From CAZIPN01 sp964541225 (GTDB taxonomy: Bacteria > Actinomycetota > Coriobacteriia > Anaerosomatales > JAAXUF01), in assembly GCA_964541225.1 (NCBI GenBank), contig CAZIPN010000033.1:1-19800 (forward strand): 19,800 bases of DNA, written 5' to 3'. Below the pieces are notes generated by a model that ran no database searches, had not been told where the DNA came from, and worked only from the letters and a program-made list of their open reading frames with translations. This document shows, piece after piece, positions 7,860 to 15,602 of this stretch. Position numbers and translations under genes: made by a program. Positions within the stretch are counted from its first letter, which is position 1, and every line of letters begins with the position of its first letter.

Positions 7860-9212
7860 ATGCATCTGACACTAGTCGGCCTGAGCCATAAGACCGCACC
7901 GGTCGAGATTCGCGAGAAACTGACGTTCCCGGCGAACGTGCAGCCATCCGCGCTCTCGGCGCTCACTTCTTCACCCGCAGTCGCTGAAGGCGTCATTGTG
8001 TCGACGTGCAACCGCACCGAAATCTACGCGGTGACGGGTTCGGGATACGATGGCCCCGACGCCATCATCGACTTCATGTGCGACTATCACGACCTCGATC
8101 GCCACGAGCTGGTGCGCTACCTCTACATCTCCGAGGGCGAGAGTGTGGTCAAGCACCTCTTCCGCGTGGTTGCTTCGCTCGATTCGATGGTCTTGGGCGA
8201 GGCGCAGATCCTCGGCCAGGTCAAAGAGGCTTATGAGCATTCGTTTGAGGCGGGCGGCAGCCAGCGAATCTTCAACAAGCTCTTCCGCTTGAGCTTTGAG
8301 GTGGGCAAGCGCGTGCGCACCGAGACAGAGATCGGCGAGAACGCCGTTTCGATCAGCTATGCCGCGGTTGAGCTCGCGAAGAAGGTCTTCGACGCGCTCG
8401 AGGGCCGCACCGTGCTCATCGTGGGCGCGGGCAAGATGAGCGAGCTGACCGCCAAGCACCTGCTCTCCAATGGCGTCGAGCGAGTCTACGTCGCCAATCG
8501 CACATTCTCACGCGCCGAGGAACTGGCGGAGCGTTTCGAGGGCACGGCGATCCCGTACGAGGAGCTCTTCGAGCATATCGTTGAGTCCGACATCGTGATC
8601 TCGTCCACTGCGGCGACCGAGTATGTCATCACGAAGGAGAAGATCGCCGCGGCGCGCAAGCAGTCGCCTCGCCGTCGGCGCGGGCCGCTGTTCCTGATCG
8701 ATATCGCGTTGCCTCGTGACATTGAGCCTGAGGTCAATGACCTGGCCGACGTCTACCTCTACAACATCGACGACCTCAACGGTGTCGTCTCGGCGAATCT
8801 CGAAGAGAGAATGCGCGAAGCCGAGCGTGCCGAGGTGATCATCGCCGAGGAGATGGCCGCATTTGAGGCGTGGCTCGAGTCGATGGAGGTCGTGCCAACC
8901 GTGGCGGCCATTCGCAGCAAGGCCGAGGCGATTCGGCAGGCTGAGCTGGAACGAGCGATCAAGCGGCTCGGCGGGCTTTCGGAGAAGGAGCTGGCCACCG
9001 TTGACGCGCTCACCGCGTCGATCGTCAACAAGATGCTGCACGGTCCAACCGAGCGGCTGAAGAAGGTTGCCGTCGAGAAAGACGGCTACTCATACGTTGA
9101 GACCGCCCGTATGCTGTACGGACTCGACACCAACCCCGAGGGCAAGAGCCCTCACGGACTGAGCTTGATCCGCTCGATTCTCGGCAGAGGAGAGAAGGCG
9201 TCTGCGGGTTAG
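7860..9212 (+). CDS. hemA: Glutamyl-tRNA reductase
   Basis: First committed enzyme of the C5 tetrapyrrole pathway: reduces glutamyl-tRNA(Glu) to glutamate-1-semialdehyde with NADPH. The 450 residues match the family (about 420-450). The N-terminal GLSHKTAPVEIREK motif is present. The catalytic Cys50 sits in STCNRTE, and SLDSMVLGEAQILGQVK is the family signature. A GAGKMSELTAKHL nucleotide-binding loop follows near residue 190, then a helical dimerisation domain at the C-terminus. The ATG at 7860 begins directly with the conserved N-terminal motif, so the start is safe although the ribosome binding site (GAGG near 7843) is poor. It is followed 16 bases later by hemC. Feedback by heme on HemA is common; the leader upstream may add control. 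Confidence 0.96.
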   Translation: MHLTLVGLSHKTAPVEIREKLTFPANVQPSALSALTSSPAVAEGVIVSTCNRTEIYAVTGSGYDGPDAIIDFMCDYHDLDRHELVRYLYISEGESVVKHLFRVVASLDSMVLGEAQILGQVKEAYEHSFEAGGSQRIFNKLFRLSFEVGKRVRTETEIGENAVSISYAAVELAKKVFDALEGRTVLIVGAGKMSELTAKHLLSNGVERVYVANRTFSRAEELAERFEGTAIPYEELFEHIVESDIVISSTAATEYVITKEKIAAARKQSPRRRRGPLFLIDIALPRDIEPEVNDLADVYLYNIDDLNGVVSANLEERMREAERAEVIIAEEMAAFEAWLESMEVVPTVAAIRSKAEAIRQAELERAIKRLGGLSEKELATVDALTASIVNKMLHGPTERLKKVAVEKDGYSYVETARMLYGLDTNPEGKSPHGLSLIRSILGRGEKASAG

Positions 9213-9228
9213 GCAAAGGGAGGAATCT

Positions 9229-10185
9229 GTGGCGCAAGGCCGCGAGAAGCTCGTGATCGGCACGCGAGGCAGCAAACTCGCGTTGTGGCAATCGGAGTAC
9301 ATCAAAGGGCTGGTGGAAGAGATCACCGGCCTTCCTGTTGAGCTCAGGATCATCAAGACCACCGGCGACAAGATCCTCGATGTGCCCCTGGCCAAAGTGG
9401 GCGGCAAAGGTCTGTTCACCAAGGAGCTCGAGGTTGAGCTACTCGGCGGTGGCGTTGACCTGTGCGTGCACTCGATGAAGGACGTCCCTACCGAGCTGCC
9501 TGAGGGTCTCGGCATCGCGGCGATGCCGGAGCGCGTCGATCCGCGGGATGCGCTCGTGAGTCGCGAGGGCTACACGCTCGATACGCTTGCGGACGGGGCG
9601 CGAGTGGGTACGAGTTCGCTTCGCCGAATCGCCCAGGTGCGCGCGCTTCGCCCGGGTGTGGAGATCGTGGACGTGCGTGGCAACCTCGACACGCGCATAC
9701 GCAAGGCCGAGGAGGGAGAGGTCGACGTCGTGATCCTTGCGAGCGCCGGCATTACCCGCATGGGCTGGGCGAATCGCATCAGTAGCTACATTCCGACCGA
9801 GCAGATGGTCTCGGCCGTGGGACAAGGCGCGATCGGCATCGAGATTCGCGAGGACGACGAATTCATGGCCGATGTGTGCGACAAGATCGCCGACGGTCCG
9901 ACGATGTTGTGCGTGACCGCCGAGCGCGTCGTCATGCGCAAGCTCGAGGGCGGCTGTCAGGTGCCGATCGGCGCGTACGCGCGTCTCGATGGCGACAAAC
10001 TCGTGATGGACGCGGTGGTGGGCTCGGTCGCCGGCGACCGCATCTTGCGTACTCGCCTCCAAGGTCCTGCCGACCAACCCATTGAGCTGGGCGAGAGGGC
10101 GGTTGCAGAGCTTCGGGCTCTTGGCGCCGATGAGATCCTCGCCGAGATTCGCGAGGCCACCGTCGATGGTCTGCTCGAGACCTGA
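9229..10185 (+). CDS. hemC: Hydroxymethylbilane synthase (porphobilinogen deaminase)
   Basis: Polymerises four porphobilinogen molecules into hydroxymethylbilane. It has 318 residues, the normal length. The N-terminal GTRGSKLALWQ motif, KDVPTELPEGL, and the repeat of arginines binding the growing chain (SSLRRIAQ, RGNLDTRIRK) are visible. Cys243 in EGGCQVPIGA is the dipyrromethane cofactor attachment site (Cys242 in E. coli). Start GTG 9229 with GGGAGG at 9218-9223. It lies between hemA (16-base gap) and hemD (12-base gap) in one operon. Confidence 0.96.
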   Translation: MAQGREKLVIGTRGSKLALWQSEYIKGLVEEITGLPVELRIIKTTGDKILDVPLAKVGGKGLFTKELEVELLGGGVDLCVHSMKDVPTELPEGLGIAAMPERVDPRDALVSREGYTLDTLADGARVGTSSLRRIAQVRALRPGVEIVDVRGNLDTRIRKAEEGEVDVVILASAGITRMGWANRISSYIPTEQMVSAVGQGAIGIEIREDDEFMADVCDKIADGPTMLCVTAERVVMRKLEGGCQVPIGAYARLDGDKLVMDAVVGSVAGDRILRTRLQGPADQPIELGERAVAELRALGADEILAEIREATVDGLLET

Positions 10186-10197
10186 GGGTCGTGCTGT

Positions 10198-11031
10198 GTG
10201 AGCTTCGCACCCGACACCCCTGATCGTGCTGGAGCGCCCCTTGTCGGGCGCTCAGTCGTCATCACGCGCATGAAGGAGCAGTCCGCGGCGCTGGCCGAGC
10301 CGCTGGAAGCGCTCGGCGCCGAGGTACTCGCGATGCCGGTGCTCGGGATCGCCGATCCGCCTGAGCCCGAGAAGCTCGAAGAGGCGGTTCGTCGGCTGGC
10401 GTCCTATGACTGGGTGCTGCTCACCTCGACTAACGCGGTCGATCGCTTCCTTGCGCGCGTGGCGTCGATCGACGGCGCAGCGCAGGCGCTTGTGGGTGTG
10501 AAGCTTGCCGCCATTGGGCGCGGCACCGCCGATCACATGCGGGCGAGCGGCGTCGAGCCCGACCTGATGCCCGAGGCGGCTCGCGGCGAAGGGCTGGCAG
10601 TGGCCTTGGCCGAACAGGGAGTTGGTGCTGGTACCCGCGTGCTCCTGCCCCGCGCACTCAAGGCGCGCGAGGTGCTTCCTGAGGCACTCCGCGAACTCGG
10701 CGCCGATGTCGATGTCGTGCCCGCGTATCAGAGCGTCGCGGTCCCCGCGGATGCGGCCGTGCTAGCGCAGCTGCGCGATGGGACGGTCGACTGCGTGACG
10801 TTTACGAGCGGTGCGATCGCCGAGGCGTTCTTCTCGGCAGTGCGCGAAGCGGGGATGGATCCGGAAGCGGTGCTCGGCGATGTGGCCGTGGCGAGCATCG
10901 GGCCGGTCACCACCGACGCGCTCGTTGCGCTTGGCCGCACCGCCGACATCGAGCCGTCGCAGGCTACGATGATCTCGCTCGCGCAGGCCATCGGCGCATA
11001 TCGCGGATGGAAGCGTGCGTTGCCGGCTTAG
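10198..11031 (+). CDS. hemD: Uroporphyrinogen-III synthase
   Basis: Cyclises hydroxymethylbilane with inversion of ring D to uroporphyrinogen III, the branch point to heme and siroheme. The 277 residues form the two-lobed HemD fold. Supporting motifs are VVITR near the start, DWVLLTSTNAVDRF, AAIGRGTADHM, VLLPRALKAREVLPEAL, CVTFTSGAIAEAFF and VASIGPVTTDALVALG. The family is poorly conserved, so its place after hemC adds weight. Start GTG 10198 with GAGGG at 10184-10188 overlapping the hemC stop. There is no fused uroporphyrinogen methyltransferase domain, unlike some Clostridia and Actinobacteria. The stop codon overlaps that of the convergent TetR gene. Confidence 0.92.
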   Translation: MSFAPDTPDRAGAPLVGRSVVITRMKEQSAALAEPLEALGAEVLAMPVLGIADPPEPEKLEEAVRRLASYDWVLLTSTNAVDRFLARVASIDGAAQALVGVKLAAIGRGTADHMRASGVEPDLMPEAARGEGLAVALAEQGVGAGTRVLLPRALKAREVLPEALRELGADVDVVPAYQSVAVPADAAVLAQLRDGTVDCVTFTSGAIAEAFFSAVREAGMDPEAVLGDVAVASIGPVTTDALVALGRTADIEPSQATMISLAQAIGAYRGWKRALPA

Positions 11032-11660
11032 GCGATCTTGCGAGGCCGCTCCGAAAGCGTCATGACGCGCGCGATGAGGCGGTTGATCTCGCTGCGCACA
11101 CTCGAGCGCTCGGCACTCTCGAGCCCCGACTGCGACAAGAAGAAGTCCTCAGCCACCGCCATGCCGGCCGCCATCGCCGTGGCCGCCGAGAACAGCACGC
11201 GCGCATCGAATCCGCCGTCGGCTGCTTTGGGCAGCTTCTTGGCCCGCACGAGTTCAAGCATGCGGTCGGTATGCGGCAGGCGCATGTCCTCGGCGCGCAG
11301 CTTCACGCCGTCGAGGGCTGCACGCATTGCCGTGCGGATGTAGCGCACCGGCGGCAAGTCCGGATCGAACGTGCACTCGATGTCGCCCGAGCCGTGCTTC
11401 TGAGCCCAGTACTTGGCTGCCTGGTCACGGTTCAAAGCGAGCACCTCGCGCAGAATATCGTCCTTGCTGCCGAGATACCGGTGGACCAGCGCATGGCTGA
11501 CACCGGCGCGCGCTGCGATCTGGCGGACCGTGACCTTGCTGGGATTGGTCTCTGCGAAGAGATCTGCTGCTGCGCGGATTGCCGCCTCGGCAACTTCGTG
11601 CCGACCCTCTGGGCGGGGCATGCCGCTTCGCGACGCAGCGGCGTCGGAAGGTTCGCTCAT
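11028..11660 (-). CDS. TetR-family transcriptional regulator
   Basis: A 210-residue regulator. The N-terminal helix-turn-helix spans about residues 43-64 (TVRQIAARAGVSHALVHRYL), followed by GSKDDILREVL, the classic TetR DNA-binding region. The C-terminal ligand-binding part has no recognisable subtype; its ligand is unknown. The start ATG is at 11660, preceded on this strand by AAGGAG at about 11669-11674. It is convergent with hemD: its TAA (11028-11030) and the hemD TAG (11029-11031) share two bases. A -10-like TACAAT lies just upstream. Control of the neighbouring heme genes is possible but not shown. Confidence 0.85.
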   Translation of the reverse strand: MSEPSDAAASRSGMPRPEGRHEVAEAAIRAAADLFAETNPSKVTVRQIAARAGVSHALVHRYLGSKDDILREVLALNRDQAAKYWAQKHGSGDIECTFDPDLPPVRYIRTAMRAALDGVKLRAEDMRLPHTDRMLELVRAKKLPKAADGGFDARVLFSAATAMAAGMAVAEDFFLSQSGLESAERSSVRSEINRLIARVMTLSERPRKIA

Positions 11661-11683
11661 GCTCAGTACTCCTTTGCGTGCAA

Positions 11684-11703
11684 GCTATTGTAGGCATGCT
11701 ATT
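11684..11703 (-). promoter_or_regulatory. Candidate promoter and direct repeat of the TetR gene
   Basis: On the minus strand TACAAT (11687-11692) resembles a -10 element and would start transcription near 11680, 20 bases ahead of the ATG. No good -35 is seen. On the plus strand GCTATT occurs twice, at 11684-11689 and 11698-11703, overlapping this element; it could be an autoregulatory operator. The surrounding 11685-11720 is clearly more AT-rich than the genes. Confidence 0.3.
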
Positions 11704-11772
11704 TATACCGAATTTTCGCAGGAAAGGCGATGGAAGGGCGTGCCAGCGGCTGGGTTGAGCTGCCGTTTGTAA

Positions 11773-11801
11773 TTGACAAAGGGGGGATCGGTGGGCAGAC
11801 T
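11773..11801 (+). promoter_or_regulatory. Candidate promoter of tRNA-Ala
   Basis: A perfect -35 hexamer TTGACA at 11773-11778 is followed after 17 bases by a weak -10, CAGACT (11796-11801), which keeps the A at position 2 and T at position 6. Transcription would start near 11808, about 37 bases before the tRNA. A strong -35 with a poor -10 is plausible for a tRNA promoter in a GC-rich genome. The rest of 11704-11844 holds no gene I can support. Confidence 0.4.
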
Positions 11802-11844
11802 ACTGACTGCTCTGGTGGCCGTCCTGGTCGCTGGTGCCCTTTCC

Positions 11845-11920
11845 GGGGACGTGGCTCAGTTGGGAGAGCGCTGCCTTCGCACGGCAGAGGTCGGCGGTTC
11901 GAATCCGCTCGTCTCCACCA
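11845..11920 (+). tRNA. tRNA-Ala, anticodon CGC
   Basis: A full 76-base cloverleaf with encoded CCA. The acceptor GGGGACG pairs with CGTCTCC and includes the G3:U70 wobble, the alanine identity element. The D arm is GCTC/GAGC with an AGTTGGGA loop. The anticodon stem is CTGCC/GGCAG with loop TTCGCAC, so the anticodon is CGC, reading GCG. The T arm has the canonical TTCGAAT loop. GCG alanine codons are common in this GC-rich window. It stands alone, on the plus strand between the TetR gene and the hemB unit. Confidence 0.97.
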
Positions 11921-11935
11921 TAGAGTAGAATGTCG

Positions 11936-11963
11936 GGGCGGCTCACTCGCTGGTGAGTCGCCC
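11936..11963 (+). terminator. Hairpin downstream of tRNA-Ala
   Basis: Arms 11936-11946 and 11953-11963 form an 11-bp stem with one G-U wobble and a 6-base loop, 15 bases after the CCA end. The following sequence has only scattered Ts, so it is a weak intrinsic terminator or a processing/stabilising hairpin. Downstream genes start at 12022. Confidence 0.45.
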
Positions 11964-12021
11964 TGATTGCTGCCCCTGACCAGAACACGGCGCGGATTGC
12001 GCATGACCGAGGAGGAAACCC

Positions 12022-12324
12022 TTGAGCGGCTTCATTACCTGGATCACCACGTACGGCTCGATCATCGGCTTCTTTGTTCAGATGTTCTACTACATCGTGA
12101 TCGCGATAGCCGCGATCTGGGCCGCGACGACGTTTGCGCGCTACGTCAAGTTCATGGTCGGCGATGAGACTCTGGTCGAGATCGAAGAAGACGCCGAGGA
12201 CGAGGACGCTGAGGACGAGGACGCCGAGGACGAGGAAGGCGAAGACGTCGACGTGGCCGAGGAAGAAGCCGAGGACACCGGCTCCGACGATGATGAGCCG
12301 TCTGTCGAGGAGTTCGTCGAGTAA
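12022..12324 (+). CDS. Small membrane protein with repetitive acidic tail
   Basis: A 100-residue protein of unrecognised family. Residues 8-38 form one hydrophobic span (about IIGFFVQMFYYIVIAIAAIW), followed by a short basic turn (TTFARYVKFM). The rest, from about residue 47, is almost entirely Asp, Glu, Ala and Gly, with three exact DAEDE repeats at 57-71. The tail probably faces the cytoplasm given the basic turn (inference). The start TTG 12022 has AGGAGGA at 12010-12016, a strong site. The TAA at 12322-12324 is part of the AAGGAG that serves hemB, so the two are likely translated together. No function can be assigned; an acidic tail could bind metal or basic protein surfaces. Confidence 0.75.
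   Translation: MSGFITWITTYGSIIGFFVQMFYYIVIAIAAIWAATTFARYVKFMVGDETLVEIEEDAEDEDAEDEDAEDEEGEDVDVAEEEAEDTGSDDDEPSVEEFVE
12190..12234 (+). repeat. Three tandem 15-bp units encoding DAEDE
   Basis: Three consecutive 15-base units at 12190-12204, 12205-12219 and 12220-12234; the first and third are identical and the middle differs at one synonymous base (GCT for GCC). Each encodes Asp-Ala-Glu-Asp-Glu. The tract lies within the acidic-tail membrane protein gene and could vary in copy number by slippage without breaking the frame. Confidence 0.85.
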
Positions 12325-12334
12325 GGAGCCACTC

Positions 12335-13315
12335 GTGCAGTTCCCTTCGTACCGCCCGCGCCGTCTGCGCGCCAATGAGGCCATTCGCTCGATGATCAGG
12401 GAGACTTCGCTTTCGTCGGCTGATCTCATCTACCCGCTGTTCGTCAAGCCGGGTACCGGACTGCGCGACGAAGTCGTGTCGATGTCGGGCGTCTTTCAGC
12501 TCTCCATCGATCAGCTCCCCGCCGAGATCGACGAGCTCAAGAGCCTCGGCGTTCCTGCGGTGATCCTCTTTGGCCTGCCGAGCACCAAGGACGAAGCTGG
12601 CAGCGAAGCCTACGACGAGCACGGGATCGTGCAGGAAGCCATTCGCGCGATCAAGAAGCACGATCCGGACTTCTACGTGATCACGGACGTCTGCCTGTGC
12701 GAGTACACGAGCCACGGGCACTGCGGAATCCTCGATGACCGCGGCTGCGTCATCAACGACGTCACGATCGAGCTGCTGGCCAAAGAAGCGGTCACGCACG
12801 CCGAGGCAGGCGCGGACATGGTGGCCCCGAGCGACATGATGGATGGCCGGGTCGCGGCCATTCGCGCGGCGCTCGATTCCGAGGGCTACCAGGACACTCC
12901 GATCATGGCCTACTCGGCGAAGTATGCGAGTGGCTACTACGGGCCATTCCGTGACGCGGCCGACTCGGCGCCTGCGTTTGGCGATCGAAGCCAGTACCAG
13001 ATGGATCCCGCGAACGCCGAGGAAGGCATGCGCGAGGTCGCGCTCGACATCGAGGAGGGCGCCGACATCGTCATGGTCAAGCCGGCACTCGCCTACATGG
13101 ACATCATCCGGCGCGTGAAGGATGAGTTCGGCTACCCGACCGCCGCCTACAACGTCTCGGGCGAGTACGCGATGGTCAAGGCCGCGGCAGCGAACGGGTG
13201 GATCGACGAGAAGCGCGTCGTACTCGAAACGCTCACCGCATTCAAGCGTGCCGGAGCCGACCTGATACTCACGTACCACGCGAAGGACGCCGCACGCTGG
13301 CTCAAGAAGGCGTAG
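12335..13315 (+). CDS. hemB: Porphobilinogen synthase (delta-aminolevulinic acid dehydratase)
   Basis: Condenses two 5-aminolevulinate molecules into porphobilinogen. With start GTG 12335 (AAGGAG at 12322-12327) the protein has 326 residues, the normal length; longer in-frame starts run inside the preceding gene and are not protein-like. Cys120, Cys122 and Cys130 in DVCLCEYTSHGHC form the catalytic zinc site, so this is the zinc-dependent type. Lys196 (AYSAKYASGYYGPFRDA) and Lys249 (MVKPALAY) are the Schiff-base lysines. It is separated from hemACD by the TetR gene and tRNA, but follows the acidic-tail membrane protein by 10 bases. A hairpin ends the unit. Confidence 0.96.
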   Translation: MQFPSYRPRRLRANEAIRSMIRETSLSSADLIYPLFVKPGTGLRDEVVSMSGVFQLSIDQLPAEIDELKSLGVPAVILFGLPSTKDEAGSEAYDEHGIVQEAIRAIKKHDPDFYVITDVCLCEYTSHGHCGILDDRGCVINDVTIELLAKEAVTHAEAGADMVAPSDMMDGRVAAIRAALDSEGYQDTPIMAYSAKYASGYYGPFRDAADSAPAFGDRSQYQMDPANAEEGMREVALDIEEGADIVMVKPALAYMDIIRRVKDEFGYPTAAYNVSGEYAMVKAAAANGWIDEKRVVLETLTAFKRAGADLILTYHAKDAARWLKKA

Positions 13316-13342
13316 ACCCAACCAAAGAGACCTTGAGAGACT

Positions 13343-13373
13343 CCGCCCTCGCAGCCCATCGCTGCGGGGGCGG
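13343..13373. terminator. Likely bidirectional terminator between hemB and a convergent gene
   Basis: A 13-bp stem (13343-13355 with 13361-13373, one wobble) and a 5-base loop CCATC, lying 28 bases after the hemB stop and 21 bases after the end of the convergent membrane protein gene. It is very GC-rich and lacks a strong T-run on either side (TCTGCGTCT on plus). Placement between convergent genes is the main argument. Confidence 0.6.
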
Positions 13374-13393
13374 TCTGCGTCTGTCGCCGGATT

Positions 13394-14899
13394 CTACTCG
13401 GCGGCGAGGGCGCGCGGCGTGCTCGGCGGGAACAAGCTGCCGAGCACCCCGGGAGCGATCGCTACGAACAGCGGGGTGAACGCGGCGCCCCAGTAGTAGT
13501 GCCAGTAGCCGGCGCTGAAGAACAGCAGGTAGAGAATTGGGGCAGCGACTGCCGCCGTGAGAGCGGCACGCTTCCATGTCGGCTGTGCTAGCCCGATGGC
13601 CGTGAGCGCTGCTGCGACGAACATGAGTCCCGCGATGGAGGTTCCGGTCATGCTCCCCCAGCCGAACAGCAGCACCTGGAACAGGATGTCGAACCCTCCA
13701 TGGAACCACTGCGTGACGCCGCTGAGTGTCCCGGGGCCCAGACGGGGTGCCGCGAACACGTGGATCACGATCGGGATGGCTGGGAGGAAAGTGGCGGTTG
13801 CGGGAAACCACCATGTCTGCCGACGATCTTGTTCCAGTGCGCCGAACCACCACGTCACGAGCCACGCGGGCACTAGGACGATTGTGAACTCACGTGTGGC
13901 CGCGGCGAGCAGCAGCAGTACGAGGCTCGCCGCCCATCGGCGTGTGACGAGCGCCCAGACAGCGGCAACCACGAAGAGCGATGCCCAGAGCTCGGTGACC
14001 AGGAACCACGAACCTCCCCACCAAAACGTGGTGAGGTACGTCGCGATGCCGATGGGAGCGAGAAGCGCGACACCGGGTTCGGCGAGGTTCCGTGCGAGCG
14101 CGTAGGACGCAAGCGTGAGGCCGAGCCCCCACAACATGAACCAGCGCAGCAGGTCGTTCGCGTTGGAGCCTGGGAGTATCCGCCAGATCTCGAAGAGCAG
14201 CGGCTCTCGATAGTTGAAGGGGTTACGAATGTAGCCGGGGCCGTGACGCGAATCGGCGGTCACGGCCTTGTCGAAGGCCTGGTAGTAGCCCATGCCGCCT
14301 TTCATGAGCGCGTAGGTGCGAGCGAAGTCGACGCCGTCGAAACTGTAGCTCGTCGCGTTCGTCGCCACGTCGAGTGTGTGTCGTTGTTGCTGGGCGGGCT
14401 TGCCTTGGAGAGGGCCCGGCAAGAAGCCCGCGAGCCACAGACTCATGAGCATGATCGCCGTGAGCGCCACCGCTTCGGGAACCCACGAGCCCAGCGGTGA
14501 AGCCATCGGGACCGCAACGGCAAGGCCTGGTGCCAGCAGAATCGCGCCGAGCAGCCCGCCGATGCCGACGGCCCCCGGTGCGATCGCAACGAGCACTACG
14601 CCGCCGAGCAGGACCGCGACGAAGGCGAGCAAGGCGCGGAGTCGAGGGACGATGACGTTCCTGCCGAGAAGCCCCACGACCAGCCCGGCTGCAACGCCTC
14701 GGAAGGCGAGGGGGACGTCGACGATCCCCGCGAACTGCGGCTGAGCAGGGAGCACCGGCATCAGGAAGAAGGCCAGCGCGCCGAGTCCGACCATGGCGAC
14801 CATACGCCATTCGTTGCTGATCGCGGTCTCGACGTGCCCGCGCGGCTTGGGCTTCTGTGATCCGGAACGTTTCTTGGAAGCAGCGGAGCGCGACATCAT
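13394..14899 (-). CDS. Multi-spanning membrane protein, GT-C glycosyltransferase-like
   Basis: About 501 residues with a basic N-terminus (KKRSGSQKPKPRG) then roughly ten or more hydrophobic spans. After the first few helices comes a soluble loop at about residues 183-225 with FDGVDFARTYALMKGG and GYYQAFDKAVTADSRHG. A D-rich loop followed by an A..L..G..YY pattern is typical of GT39/GT87-like GT-C enzymes using polyprenyl-phosphate sugars. The same pattern occurs in the partial protein beginning at 18233. I place the start at tandem ATGs (14899/14896): a TACAAT -10 at 14939-14944 would start transcription downstream of the longer TTG start at 14983. The ribosome binding site is poor (a G-run directly abutting). 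Function is inferred from topology only. Confidence 0.6.
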   Translation of the reverse strand: MMSRSAASKKRSGSQKPKPRGHVETAISNEWRMVAMVGLGALAFFLMPVLPAQPQFAGIVDVPLAFRGVAAGLVVGLLGRNVIVPRLRALLAFVAVLLGGVVLVAIAPGAVGIGGLLGAILLAPGLAVAVPMASPLGSWVPEAVALTAIMLMSLWLAGFLPGPLQGKPAQQQRHTLDVATNATSYSFDGVDFARTYALMKGGMGYYQAFDKAVTADSRHGPGYIRNPFNYREPLLFEIWRILPGSNANDLLRWFMLWGLGLTLASYALARNLAEPGVALLAPIGIATYLTTFWWGGSWFLVTELWASLFVVAAVWALVTRRWAASLVLLLLAAATREFTIVLVPAWLVTWWFGALEQDRRQTWWFPATATFLPAIPIVIHVFAAPRLGPGTLSGVTQWFHGGFDILFQVLLFGWGSMTGTSIAGLMFVAAALTAIGLAQPTWKRAALTAAVAAPILYLLFFSAGYWHYYWGAAFTPLFVAIAPGVLGSLFPPSTPRALAAE

Positions 14900-14938
14900 C
14901 CCCCCGGGTCCGGTTGCGGATGCGTCGGCGAGGCTGAA

Positions 14939-14944
14939 ATTGTA
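14939..14944 (-). promoter_or_regulatory. Candidate -10 element for the minus-strand membrane protein
   Basis: On the minus strand TACAAT matches the -10 consensus at five of six positions and would initiate near 14932. No convincing -35 is seen at 16-18 bases. It matters because it lies inside the longer possible reading frame and so favours the shorter start at 14899. The rest of the divergent gap 14900-15119 holds only a weak plus-strand promoter-like pair (TTGGAC at 15020-15025, CACTAT at 15042-15047). Confidence 0.35.
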
Positions 14945-15119
14945 CCAGAGTCGCAGGTATCTCGGCGTGTCCGAAGCGCTCAAGGCAAGGGATGCGGAAG
15001 AGTCGCAGACGACGTGACGTTGGACTACTGCCGAGGTGAACCACTATCCTCTGCGGGCGGGCTTGTGTTTGCGCATGGAGCGCGTTGCGGGCGATCGCGC
15101 ACTGAAGGGAGCTGGGTTC

Positions 15120-15488
15120 ATGGCTGAAGCAGGCATCTACCATCCAAGCATCCCGATCGTCACCACGTTTGACCCGCCGCCCGGCTGGAAGATCCAGTCG
15201 ATCGTCGGCCCGTGCTGGGGCATCACCGTGCGGAGTCGCAGCATCGGCGGACAGTTCGTTGCGGGCATCGAATCGTTGGTTGGCGGCGAGGTGACCGCCT
15301 ACACCGAACTGGCGAATTCGAGCCGCAATGAGGCAATGCAGCGGCTGGAGCAGCACGCGCTTGCACTCGGGGCCAACATGGTCTTGGCGATGAGGTTTGA
15401 CTCAAGCGACCTGATGGCCAACACCAACGAGATCGTTGCGTACGGGACGGCGGTCATAGTGGCGCCGGAAGGCACTCAGCCGAACTAG
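15120..15488 (+). CDS. YbjQ/UPF0145 family protein
   Basis: A 122-residue soluble protein of the YbjQ (UPF0145, 'putative heavy-metal-binding') family. The family pattern is clear: VGPCWGITVRSRSIGGQFVAGIES..GGE..AYTELA.SSRNEAMQRLEQHALALGANMVLAMRFDSSD followed by EIVAYGTAV. Family members are about 105-110 residues and form pentamers with no proven reaction. Start ATG 15120 with GGGAG at about 15107-15111; a longer form from GTG 15036 is in frame but adds an unconserved 28 residues. It stands as a single gene ahead of the radical SAM gene. Confidence 0.88.
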   Translation: MAEAGIYHPSIPIVTTFDPPPGWKIQSIVGPCWGITVRSRSIGGQFVAGIESLVGGEVTAYTELANSSRNEAMQRLEQHALALGANMVLAMRFDSSDLMANTNEIVAYGTAVIVAPEGTQPN

Positions 15489-15555
15489 GCTTCGCTGTCA
15501 GCAGCCTGGCGGCACGGCACTTGCGGGCTTGAACGGTCACGTGCAAAGGAAGGGA

Positions 15556-15582
15556 ACTCGCGGCATCTTCGCCGCTTCGAGT
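15556..15582 (+). promoter_or_regulatory. Hairpin in the leader of the AhbD-like gene
   Basis: A 9-bp interrupted stem: 15556-15564 pairs with 15571-15582 leaving a 3-base bulge on the 3' side, with a 6-base loop. It ends 8 bases before the AAGGGA ribosome binding site (15591-15596). It is not followed by Ts. It may be chance structure in GC-rich DNA or a translational control element; I see no clear -35/-10 in 15489-15602. Confidence 0.25.
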
Positions 15583-15602
15583 GGCACACGAAGGGACTTT
15601 CA

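Noticed and set aside
11845..11920. tRNA-Ala as an integration site for a mobile element
   Set aside because: No integrase and no repeated 3' tRNA fragment were noticed in the window.
12190..12234. CRISPR-like or regulatory repeat array
   Set aside because: Units are 15 bases, directly adjacent without spacers, and keep the codon frame, so they are a coding repeat.
12134..12334. N-terminal extension of hemB into the acidic-tail gene
   Set aside because: It is an R/T/P-rich frame-shifted reading of the acidic repeat; the GTG at 12335 has AAGGAG and gives the normal HemB length.
12152..13321. Minus-strand open frame opposite hemB
   Set aside because: Shadow of hemB; its C-terminal low-complexity R/P region is just the reverse of the acidic repeat.
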